Origin: WVYX01 sp039586815 | Lineage (GTDB): Bacteria; Gemmatimonadota; Gemmatimonadetes; Gemmatimonadales; GWC2-71-9 | Assembly (NCBI GenBank): GCA_039586815.1 | Contig: JBDHJR010000014.1 | Location: 62,001-126,000, forward strand | DNA: 64,000 bases | Direction: 5' to 3' | Shown here: in pieces, positions 15,676-23,201 of the stretch | Layout of the letters: each line of letters starts with the position of its first letter | How positions within the stretch are numbered: the first letter of the stretch is position 1 | Notes under the pieces: model-generated | The model's database searches: none | What the model was told of the DNA's origin: nothing | Seen by the model: the letters and a program-made list of their open reading frames with translations, nothing else | Position numbers and translations under genes: made by a program

Positions 15676-16875
15676 GTGACGGGTGCGAAGGGAACGATCG
15701 CCATCCTGACGGGCGGCGGTGACGTGCCGGGACTCAACCCGGCCATTCGCGCCGTGACGATTCGTGCGTTGCGCGAGGGCTACCGGGTGCTCGGCATCCG
15801 CCGTGGTTGGGCGGGTCTGGTGGACCTGGTACCCGAGCCGGATGCCGACAACGCCGATCACGTGCAGCTGCTCACAGAAGACATCGTGAATCGGGCGGGG
15901 CGAACCGGGGGGACCTTTCTGCACACATCCCGCACGCGCCCCAGCAAGCTCCCCAAGCCGTTGGTGCCCGACCGCCTGCGGGATCGTTACACAGAAGAGG
16001 TGAACGATCTCACCCCCGACGTGCTCAAGCACCTGGAGTTCCTGGGGGTGGACTACCTCATCCCGATCGGCGGTGACGACACGTTGAGCTACGCGCAACG
16101 CCTGCACGAGCAGGGAGTGAAGGTCGTCGCTGTGCCGAAGACGATGGACAACGACGTGCCGGGAACCGACTACTGCATCGGCTTCAGCACGTGCGTGACC
16201 CGAACCATCGAGTTGACCCACCAGCTGCGCACTACTGCCGGCTCACACGAGCGCTTCCTGGTCATCGAGGTGTTCGGACGCTACGCTGGCTACACGGCGC
16301 TGCTACCGACCATGGCGGGTGCGGCCGACCGCTGCGTGATCCCCGAGCACCCCTTCGACATGGAGCAGTTGTGCGACCTCCTCAGCTACGACCGGAACCG
16401 GAACCCGAGTCGCTACGCCGTCGTGCTGGTCTCGGAGGGGGCGCGCATGACCGGGGGCGGCGCGATGACGTTCGAGGGCGAGGAGCAGGATCAGTACGGA
16501 CACAGGAAGCTGGGCGGCGTGGGCGACCGGGTTGCGACCCTGCTCAAGGTCTGTTCGCCCAAGCACAACGAGGGCCGCCGCGTGAACATCGTGAGCCAGC
16601 GGCTGGGCTACCTGGTGCGCTGCGGCGATCCCGATGCGCTCGACTCGATCGTGCCGATGGCGTTCGGCAACCTGGCGCTGGATCTGGTGCTGCAGGGTAC
16701 CTCCGGTCGCCTGGTGAGCCTGCGCAACGGGGTGTACGACAGTGTCCCGATTGACGTGGTGACGGGCCGCAAGAAGCAGATAGACGTCCAGAAGTACTAC
16801 AACACCGATCGCCTGCGGCCGCGCTACAAGACGCTGCTGCGACAGCCACTCTTCATCATGACGAGCGATGTCTGA
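15676..16875 (+). CDS. 6-phosphofructokinase with pyrophosphate-type active-site residues
   Basis: A 399-residue PFK-A superfamily protein, phosphorylating fructose 6-phosphate. It has TGGGDVPGLNPAIR at the N-terminus, IGGDDTLSYA around residues 130-138 and PKTMDNDV around 154. In this family Asp in the second position of GGDD and Lys in PKT mark pyrophosphate-dependent enzymes; ATP enzymes have Gly at both. It is therefore probably a reversible PPi-PFK. Also seen are RFLVIEVFGRYAG and VSEGAR. The start is GTG at 15676 with GGGAAGG upstream. The following HD gene overlaps its end by 8 bases, indicating tight coupling. Confidence 0.88.
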   Translation: MTGAKGTIAILTGGGDVPGLNPAIRAVTIRALREGYRVLGIRRGWAGLVDLVPEPDADNADHVQLLTEDIVNRAGRTGGTFLHTSRTRPSKLPKPLVPDRLRDRYTEEVNDLTPDVLKHLEFLGVDYLIPIGGDDTLSYAQRLHEQGVKVVAVPKTMDNDVPGTDYCIGFSTCVTRTIELTHQLRTTAGSHERFLVIEVFGRYAGYTALLPTMAGAADRCVIPEHPFDMEQLCDLLSYDRNRNPSRYAVVLVSEGARMTGGGAMTFEGEEQDQYGHRKLGGVGDRVATLLKVCSPKHNEGRRVNIVSQRLGYLVRCGDPDALDSIVPMAFGNLALDLVLQGTSGRLVSLRNGVYDSVPIDVVTGRKKQIDVQKYYNTDRLRPRYKTLLRQPLFIMTSDV

Positions 16876-17419
16876 TTCCCTGAGAACCGAAGTCCAAGAG
16901 CTCTGGCCGGAGCTCGAGTGGATCGAGAACGCCGAGCTCCGCCGGCAGGTCACCGACACGTGGGTCAAGGCGTTCGAGCGCAGCCCGCTCGCGCCGGAGG
17001 ATCTGCACCAGATTCCGTTCACGCTGTTGGTGCCCAACTGTCCGGCCACCTTCATGGAGCACAAGCGCTGCGTCGTGCACATCGCACGGGAAGGGGCTCG
17101 GGCGATGCAGCAGTTCCTGGGTCGGGCGCTCACCATCGACATGGACACGGTGATCGCCGGTGCCATACTGGCCGACGTCGGCAAGCTGCTGGAGTATGAG
17201 AAGGAAGGTGGGGTGACGCGGCAGAGCGCTCGCGGCAAGGCGCTGCGCCACCCCTTCACGGGCGTGGCACTGGCGCTGGAGTGCGGCGTGCCCGACGCGG
17301 CGTGCCACTGTATCGCGGCGCACGCGGCCGAGGGGGACCTGGTCAAGCGCAGCACCGAGGCGACCATCGTCCACCACGCCGACTTCATGAGTTTTCTGCC
17401 GTTCAAGAACCTGGGCTAG
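16868..17419 (+). CDS. HD-domain protein with an altered HD motif
   Basis: A 183-residue single-domain protein resembling HD phosphohydrolases. An early histidine (MEHKRCVVHIAREG), then AILADVGKLLEYE, then ALRHPFTGVALALECG and HCIAAHAAEGD, follow the HD-fold order. In the signature position HD is replaced by AD (LADVGK instead of LHDVGK), so metal binding and catalysis may be lost or changed. It starts inside the phosphofructokinase gene (8-base overlap) and is followed 13 bases later by the PrpD-family gene. Substrate is unknown; it could be a regulatory or housekeeping hydrolase of the module. Confidence 0.7.
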   Translation: MSDSLRTEVQELWPELEWIENAELRRQVTDTWVKAFERSPLAPEDLHQIPFTLLVPNCPATFMEHKRCVVHIAREGARAMQQFLGRALTIDMDTVIAGAILADVGKLLEYEKEGGVTRQSARGKALRHPFTGVALALECGVPDAACHCIAAHAAEGDLVKRSTEATIVHHADFMSFLPFKNLG

Positions 17420-17432
17420 GGAGCGTCACGGA

Positions 17433-18809
17433 ATGTCGGATACGATCACTGCGACAATGGCCCGCTGGGCCACCAAGCTTGCGTATGGAGATCTGGGTGA
17501 GCGGGCCATCCACGAGGCGAAGCGCTACCTGCTGGACTCGCTGGGGTGCGCGTTCGGGGGATACCTGCAGGAGGACGCCGAGATTGCGCTGGGTGTGCTG
17601 GATGAGATCGGTGGTGAGGGACCCGCCACGGTCATCGGGTCGGGCAACAAGACCGACCCCGTTTCGGCATCCCTGGCCAACGCGCTGATGGTCAGGGTGA
17701 TGGACTACAACGACATCTACTGGCAGCAGGACCCATCACACCCGTCCGACATCATCCCTGCGGCCATGGCCTGCGGCGAGCGGGCGCGTGGCGACGGCAA
17801 AGAGCTGATCGTGGGCATCGTGCTGGGCCACGAGTTCGAGATGCGGTTGTGCGAGGCGGCGTTCCCGGGCATTCGCGAGCGGGGTTGGCATCATGCCACG
17901 CTCACGGCGTTCGCGGCGCCCATCGTCGCGGCACGCATGCTCGGTCTTTCGTGGGAGCAGTGCCAGCACGCCATCGGGATCTCGGCCTCGCGGCACGCCA
18001 CGCTGGGGGCCGTGACCGCCGGGAAGCTCACCATGATGAAGAACACGGTGGATCCCATGGCGACCCAGAGCGGGGTGCTTGCCGCTCTGCTTGCCGAGCG
18101 GGGGTACTCGGGGCCCGAGCACGTGATCGACGGCAAGGAAGGGCTGGCGCATTGCTTCGGTCCTGAGTGGAAGCTCGAGGTGCTGGTGGACGGGCTGGGC
18201 GAGTCGTGGCGCATCGAGCGCTGCGGCATGAAGGCGTTCCCCACCGAGGCGCTCACGCACGCCCCGATCTCCGCGGTGCTCGACATCGTGCGCGGGCACG
18301 ACCTAGCGCCGGACGACGTGAAGCGGGTGCACATCCGCTCGCTCGCACGTGCGGCTGACATCCTGGCCGATCCCTCCAAGTACGATCCACGGACCAAGGA
18401 GACGGCGGACCACAGCCTGCCGTACGTGATCGCCGCGGCCATCGTGGATCGCCAGGTGACGCCGGCGCAGTTCGAGCAGAAGCGGATCATGGATGACACC
18501 ATTCGGGCCCAACTCGACAAGGTCGAGGTCGTGGCTGATCCGGAGATCGAGAGGGTATTTCCCGAGCTGCAGCGGGTGAGTGTCACGATCGAGACCAGCG
18601 GCGGGGCGAACCACACCAAGGAGTTGGACTATCCCAAGGGCGATCCCCGCAACCCGCTGACCGATGAAGAGGTCGAGGCCAAGTTCGACGCCCTCGCTGA
18701 CCCGGTGCTCACCGAGGGGCGCCGGCAGCAGCTGAAGGAGGCCGTGTGGAGCCTGGAGAAGCTCGGCTCGATAAGCGAGCTGATGGCGCTCTGCGCCGCG
18801 GACCGCTAA
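17433..18809 (+). CDS. MmgE/PrpD family protein
   Basis: A 458-residue member of the family that includes 2-methylcitrate dehydratase and cis-aconitate decarboxylase. It shows RYLLDSLGCAFGG, RVMDYNDIYW, HPSDIIPAAMA, LGHEFEMRLCEAAF, HHATLTAFAAP and MKAFPTEALTHAPI, and ends with a GRRQQLKEAV segment, all usual for the family. Substrate cannot be told: methylcitrate, aconitate or another tricarboxylate would fit. The downstream aconitase start overlaps its stop as TAATG. Being between a phosphofructokinase and aconitase, isocitrate dehydrogenase and citrate lyase genes, a tricarboxylate substrate is likely. Confidence 0.85.
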   Translation: MSDTITATMARWATKLAYGDLGERAIHEAKRYLLDSLGCAFGGYLQEDAEIALGVLDEIGGEGPATVIGSGNKTDPVSASLANALMVRVMDYNDIYWQQDPSHPSDIIPAAMACGERARGDGKELIVGIVLGHEFEMRLCEAAFPGIRERGWHHATLTAFAAPIVAARMLGLSWEQCQHAIGISASRHATLGAVTAGKLTMMKNTVDPMATQSGVLAALLAERGYSGPEHVIDGKEGLAHCFGPEWKLEVLVDGLGESWRIERCGMKAFPTEALTHAPISAVLDIVRGHDLAPDDVKRVHIRSLARAADILADPSKYDPRTKETADHSLPYVIAAAIVDRQVTPAQFEQKRIMDDTIRAQLDKVEVVADPEIERVFPELQRVSVTIETSGGANHTKELDYPKGDPRNPLTDEEVEAKFDALADPVLTEGRRQQLKEAVWSLEKLGSISELMALCAADR

Positions 18810-20752
18810 TGGGTCAGACGGTCGTCGAGAAGATCGCGCAAGCACACCTCGCCGAGGGACCCGACCGGCCGCTCAGGACGGGCGACGTCGTCTCGCTCCG
18901 CCCGCGCCACGTCATGACGCACGACAACACCGCTGCGGTCATGAAGAAGTTCGAGGCCATCGGCGCTGCGCAGATCCACGACCACGGGCAGCCCGTGTTC
19001 ACGCTGGATCACGACATCCAGAACACCTCCGAGAGCAACCTGGGCAAGTACCGTGACATCGAGACGTTCGCCGAGCGGCACGGGGTGGACTTCTATCCGG
19101 CTGGGATGGGCATCGGACACCAGATCATGGTGGCGCACGGCTATGTGGTTCCCGGCTCTCTGGTTGTGGCGTCCGACTCTCACTCGAACATGTATGGAGC
19201 CCTCGGTGCACTGGGCACGCCGGTCGTGCGGACCGATGCCGCCGCCATATGGGCGACCGGAGAGTTCTGGTGGCAGATTCCCCGCACCGTGCAGGTCGTG
19301 CTGCACGGGGCCCTGCGCGACGGAGCCACGGGCAAGGACGTAATCGTCACGCTGTGTGGCTTGTACAATCAGGGAGAGGTGCTCAACGCGGTGGTAGAGT
19401 TTGGTGGGCCCGGCGTGACCAGTCTCGGCATGGACGCCCGCATGAGCATCTCCAACATGACCACCGAGTGGGGCGCGCTGGTCGGTTGGTTCCCGGTGGA
19501 CGACGTCACGCTGCGTTATCTGTCGCAGCGCAAGGAGCTGCTGGGCGACGCGCTCGGCGGCCGCTACGCCGATGCCGAGCTGAGGCAGTGGGCGAGCGAT
19601 CCGCTGGGACCCGACCCCGATGCGGCATATGCGGCTCGCATCGATCTGGATCTCGCGCAGGTCAGCCCTCACGTCTCCGGTCCCGACAGCGTGCAGGTGA
19701 TGCGCTCCGTGGCCGACATCGAGCGTGACAAGATCGCCATCCAGAAGGCCTACCTCGTTTCCTGCGTCAACAGCCGCCTGGAGGATCTCGAGGCCGCAGC
19801 CCGCGTGCTGGGTGACAAGAAGGTGGCCCAGGGCGTGGAGCTCTACGTGGCGGCTGCCAGCAAGGAAGTGCAGCAGGATGCGGAGGCGGCCGGTGCGTGG
19901 AGCCGGATGATAGAGGCCGGCGCACGTCCCCTGCCACCGGGCTGCGGACCGTGCATCGGGCTGGGCGCAGGGTTGCTGGAGCCGGGCGAGGTGGGGATCT
20001 CGGCCACGAATCGCAACTTCAAGGGGCGCATGGGCTCGCGCGAGGCGCAGTGCTACCTGGCGAGCCCCGAGGTGGTGGCTGCCTCGGCGGTTGCCGGCTA
20101 CATCGCCGGCCCGCAGCCTTCGGACGGCAGCCGGCCCGAACGGCGGCTCACAGAGCTAGAGGCGCCGGCGCCGGGAGACGAGGTGGTGGAGATCCGTGAG
20201 GGGTTCCCCGAGCGGCTCACCGGGCGGCTGGTGTTCGTGCCGCAGGACAACCTCAACACCGACGGGATATACGGCAAGGACTACACCTATCGTGAGCTCG
20301 CTCGCGACGAGATGGCGAAGGTCGTGATGGAGAACTACGATCCCTCTTTCGCCGAGATGACGGCGGCGGGTGACATTCTGGTCGGCGGCTGGAATTTCGG
20401 CACTGGATCGAGCCGGGAGCAGGCTGCTACGGCGCTCCAGGCAAAGGGGATCGGGCTGGTGATCGCGGGGAGCTTCTCGCAGACCTACCTGCGCAACGCG
20501 TACAACAACGGCTTCCCCTGCATCGAGTGCCCGGCGCTGGTAACGCGTCTCAAGCAGCACCTGGGCGACGGGATCGCGGCCGGCGAACTCACGATGATCC
20601 CGGGCGACGACCTGGAAATAGACTTCGCCCGCAGCGCGGTGACATACCTGGGGGAGACGTTCCGCTTCCCGCCGCTGGGGTCTGTGCCACAGGCGCTGGT
20701 CGTGGTCGGCGGGATCGAGAACCAGGTGCGGGCGCGGCTCAAACTCGACTAA
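18809..20752 (+). CDS. Aconitase-superfamily hydro-lyase (aconitase or homoaconitase), single chain
   Basis: A 647-residue 4Fe-4S hydro-lyase with large and small (swivel) parts in one chain. Cluster ligands appear as SCVNSR (Cys about 318) and CGPCIGLG (Cys about 379 and 382). The large part also has MTHDNTAAVMKKF, FTLDHDIQN, GMGIGHQIM, ASDSHSNMYG and TDAAAIWATGEFWW. The swivel part has DNLNTDGIYGKDY, NFGTGSSREQAATAL and GSFSQTYLRNAYNNG. The large part strongly recalls fungal Lys4 homoaconitase rather than the common AcnA/AcnB. The next gene is an isocitrate-type dehydrogenase, so citrate to isocitrate, or homocitrate to homoisocitrate, is the likely step. Confidence 0.85.
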   Translation: MGQTVVEKIAQAHLAEGPDRPLRTGDVVSLRPRHVMTHDNTAAVMKKFEAIGAAQIHDHGQPVFTLDHDIQNTSESNLGKYRDIETFAERHGVDFYPAGMGIGHQIMVAHGYVVPGSLVVASDSHSNMYGALGALGTPVVRTDAAAIWATGEFWWQIPRTVQVVLHGALRDGATGKDVIVTLCGLYNQGEVLNAVVEFGGPGVTSLGMDARMSISNMTTEWGALVGWFPVDDVTLRYLSQRKELLGDALGGRYADAELRQWASDPLGPDPDAAYAARIDLDLAQVSPHVSGPDSVQVMRSVADIERDKIAIQKAYLVSCVNSRLEDLEAAARVLGDKKVAQGVELYVAAASKEVQQDAEAAGAWSRMIEAGARPLPPGCGPCIGLGAGLLEPGEVGISATNRNFKGRMGSREAQCYLASPEVVAASAVAGYIAGPQPSDGSRPERRLTELEAPAPGDEVVEIREGFPERLTGRLVFVPQDNLNTDGIYGKDYTYRELARDEMAKVVMENYDPSFAEMTAAGDILVGGWNFGTGSSREQAATALQAKGIGLVIAGSFSQTYLRNAYNNGFPCIECPALVTRLKQHLGDGIAAGELTMIPGDDLEIDFARSAVTYLGETFRFPPLGSVPQALVVVGGIENQVRARLKLD

Positions 20753-20799
20753 TCAACGCACTCGCCGCTCTTGCGGTGTGGTGTTCAGGAGGGGAGGAC

Positions 20800-21987
20800 A
20801 TGGCGAAGTACACGGTAGTTTCGATGCCGGGCGACGGCATCGGCGAGTTGGTACTCCCGGAGGCCGTTCGCGTGCTCGACGCGGTGGGATTCGATGCGGA
20901 GTACGTCCACGCGGACATCGGCTGGCACTTCTGGGTTACCCAGGGAAATCCGCTTCCCGAGAAAACGATCGAGCTGCTGCGACAGCACAAGCTGGGGCTG
21001 TTCGGCGCCATCACGTCGAAGCCCAAGGGCCAGGCCAAGGAGGAGCTCGCTCCGGAGCTGCGTGACAAGGGGCACGAATACTTCAGCCCGATCGTCGGCA
21101 TGCGCCAGCTGTTCAACTTGGACGTGTGCATCCGGCCGTGCCGTTCCTTCTCCGGGAACCCGCTCAACTTCGTGCGCCAGAAGGCCGGCTCAGGGTTCGA
21201 CGAGCCCAAGGTGGACGCCGTGATCTTCCGGCAGAACACCGAGGGGCTGTACTGCGGACTCGAGTGGACCGATCCGCCACAGGTCGTGCGCAACGCGCTC
21301 GGGATGCATCCCAAGTGGAAGCCGTTCGCCGACGTGCCCAGCGCGGATCTTGCCATGTCGGTGCGGCTGTTCACGCGCAACGCCTGCCGTCGCATCGTGC
21401 GCGCCGCGTTCGCGTACGCGAAGAAGCACGGCTACAAGTCGGTCACCATCTGCGAGAAGCCGAACGTGTTGCGTGAGACCTCGGGCATGATGGAGGATGT
21501 GGCACGCGAGGTGAAGGCCGACTACCCGGGCATCGAGCACTGGTCCACCAACATCGATGCGCAGATGATGTGGCTCACCAAGAACCCCGAGGATTACGGG
21601 GTGCTGGTGGCCGGAAACATGTTCGGCGACATCATCTCGGACGCGTTCGCCGGCCTGGTGGGCGGCCTCGGGTTCGCCTGCTCCGGCAACATAGGTGACG
21701 AAGTGGCGGTGTTCGAGCCCACGCACGGCTCGGCTCCCAAGTACTACGAGTTGGATCCGCCGATCGTGAACCCGATAGCCATGATCCTCAGTGCAGCCAT
21801 GCTGCTCGATCATGCCGGCGAGACCGCGAGGGCGAAGCGTGTGCGCGACGCGGTGGCAGCCGTGGTGCAGGAGGGGAAGGTCCGCACCTACGACATGCAG
21901 CGCATCCCCGGCGGGGCCAAGGCGATCGGCCGTGGTGCCGCCACCACGACGCAGATGACGGACGAGATCATCAGCAAGCTGGGTTGA
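20800..21987 (+). CDS. Isocitrate/isopropylmalate dehydrogenase family protein
   Basis: A 395-residue metal-dependent beta-decarboxylating dehydrogenase. Landmarks are MPGDGIGELVLPEA, FRQNTEGLYCG, the MFGDIISDAFAGLVGGLGF stretch and the dinucleotide site FEPTHGSAPKY. The substrate-recognition stretch is unusual (QLFNLDVCIRPCRSFSG instead of the usual RRxLxLYANVRP), so the true substrate (isocitrate, homoisocitrate or another 3-alkylmalate) is open. The start ATG at 20800 follows a strong AGGAGGGGAGG block. It lies 47 bases after the aconitase gene and 11 before the CitD-CitE fusion. NAD is the probable cofactor, as no NADP-type changes are evident. Confidence 0.85.
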   Translation: MAKYTVVSMPGDGIGELVLPEAVRVLDAVGFDAEYVHADIGWHFWVTQGNPLPEKTIELLRQHKLGLFGAITSKPKGQAKEELAPELRDKGHEYFSPIVGMRQLFNLDVCIRPCRSFSGNPLNFVRQKAGSGFDEPKVDAVIFRQNTEGLYCGLEWTDPPQVVRNALGMHPKWKPFADVPSADLAMSVRLFTRNACRRIVRAAFAYAKKHGYKSVTICEKPNVLRETSGMMEDVAREVKADYPGIEHWSTNIDAQMMWLTKNPEDYGVLVAGNMFGDIISDAFAGLVGGLGFACSGNIGDEVAVFEPTHGSAPKYYELDPPIVNPIAMILSAAMLLDHAGETARAKRVRDAVAAVVQEGKVRTYDMQRIPGGAKAIGRGAATTTQMTDEIISKLG

Positions 21988-21998
21988 GGGAGGCAACC

Positions 21999-23201
21999 AT
22001 GGGCAAACGGGGTGAGGCCGGACGCGCGGGAGACGACGTCCGCTCGGACGCGCACGTGGCAGTCGAGCTCGGCAAGTCGGGCGGGCTGAAACTGCACGTC
22101 ACCTCGAAAGTCGACGCCTTCTTCGGGGAATCCATTCGCGAGTCAGCCCAACAGGTTCTTGCCACCCTGGGCGCAGAACACGCCAAGGTGGTGATCGACG
22201 ACAAGGGTGCACTGCCGTTCGTGCTGCAGGCTCGCATCGAGGCGGCGGTTCGCCGGGCGGGGGTCGTGGTGCACGGCGATGCGCGGCCGGAGCGCACTGT
22301 GTCGCCGCCACGCAGCGCCAGGGACCGGCTACGCCGCTCGCGGCTCTACCTGCCGGGCAACGAGCCGAAGTTCATGGTCAACGCCGGCCTGCACCATCCC
22401 GACGCGGTCATTCTGGATCTCGAGGACTCGGTGCACCCGGCCGAGAAGGACGCGGCGCGCCTGCTGGTGCGGAACGCGCTGCGCTGCATCGATTTTCTCG
22501 GTGCCGAGCGTATGGTGCGCATCAATCAGATCCCTCTCGGCCTGGAGGATCTCGAGGTCATCGTTCCCGAGGCGCCCGACCTCATCCTGATTCCCAAGAC
22601 GGAGGAGCCAGGCCACGTGCGGCAGGTGGTGGACCGCATCGGGCAGATCCAACACGATGCGGGTGGCGGAGAGCCGATCTGGCTGATGCCAATCCTGGAG
22701 TCGGCGCGCGGGGTGGAGTATGCCTTCGCGATTGCGGACGCGTCGGACACGGTAGCCGCGCTCACCATCGGGCTGGAGGATTACACCGCCGACCTCGGAG
22801 TGGTGAAGACGAGGCAGGGTGACGAGTCGATGTACGCGCGGCGTCGGCTGGTGAACGCGGCACGGGCTGCGGGGGTGCAGGCCATCGATTCGGTCTACGG
22901 TGACGTGGGCGATACGGAGGGGCTGCGGGCCTGGGGGCGACGCGCGCGCGCTTGGGGCTACGACGGCATGGGGTGCATCCACCCCCGGCAGATCGAGCCG
23001 ATCCACGAGGCCTTCGCGCCCGCGGCCGAGGAGGTCGACAGGGCACTCAAGATCGTCGCCGCGTTCGAGGAGGCAGAGGCCAAGAACCTCGGCGTGGTGA
23101 GTCTCGGGACGCGCATGGTGGATCCACCGGTCGTGCTGCGGGCACAGCGCCTCGTCGAGCTAGCTCGACGCACGGGCATGCTCCCGAAGGAGGAACGATG
23201 A
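21999..23201 (+). CDS. Citrate lyase acyl-carrier and beta subunits fused (CitD-CitE)
   Basis: A 400-residue fusion. Residues about 14-95 match CitD, the acyl-carrier subunit that bears phosphoribosyl-dephospho-CoA on a serine: VRSDAHVAVE (Ser16 is the likely site), then LKLHVTSKVDAFFGESIR and VVIDDKGALPFVLQARIEAAV. Residues about 108-395 are CitE, the aldol lyase, with SRLYLPGNEPKF, ILDLEDSVHPAEKDAAR, RMVRINQIPLGLEDLE, IGLEDYTADLG and GMGCIHPRQIEPI. Classical citrate lyase has these as separate genes. The start ATG follows GAGGGAGG. CitF overlaps its stop as ATGA. Citramalate lyase, which shares this architecture, is an alternative. Confidence 0.88.
   Translation: MGKRGEAGRAGDDVRSDAHVAVELGKSGGLKLHVTSKVDAFFGESIRESAQQVLATLGAEHAKVVIDDKGALPFVLQARIEAAVRRAGVVVHGDARPERTVSPPRSARDRLRRSRLYLPGNEPKFMVNAGLHHPDAVILDLEDSVHPAEKDAARLLVRNALRCIDFLGAERMVRINQIPLGLEDLEVIVPEAPDLILIPKTEEPGHVRQVVDRIGQIQHDAGGGEPIWLMPILESARGVEYAFAIADASDTVAALTIGLEDYTADLGVVKTRQGDESMYARRRLVNAARAAGVQAIDSVYGDVGDTEGLRAWGRRARAWGYDGMGCIHPRQIEPIHEAFAPAAEEVDRALKIVAAFEEAEAKNLGVVSLGTRMVDPPVVLRAQRLVELARRTGMLPKEER

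Noticed and set aside
17433..18809. Calling the PrpD-family gene cis-aconitate decarboxylase or methylcitrate dehydratase
   Set aside because: Family motifs alone do not separate the activities, and no prpB or prpC lies nearby.
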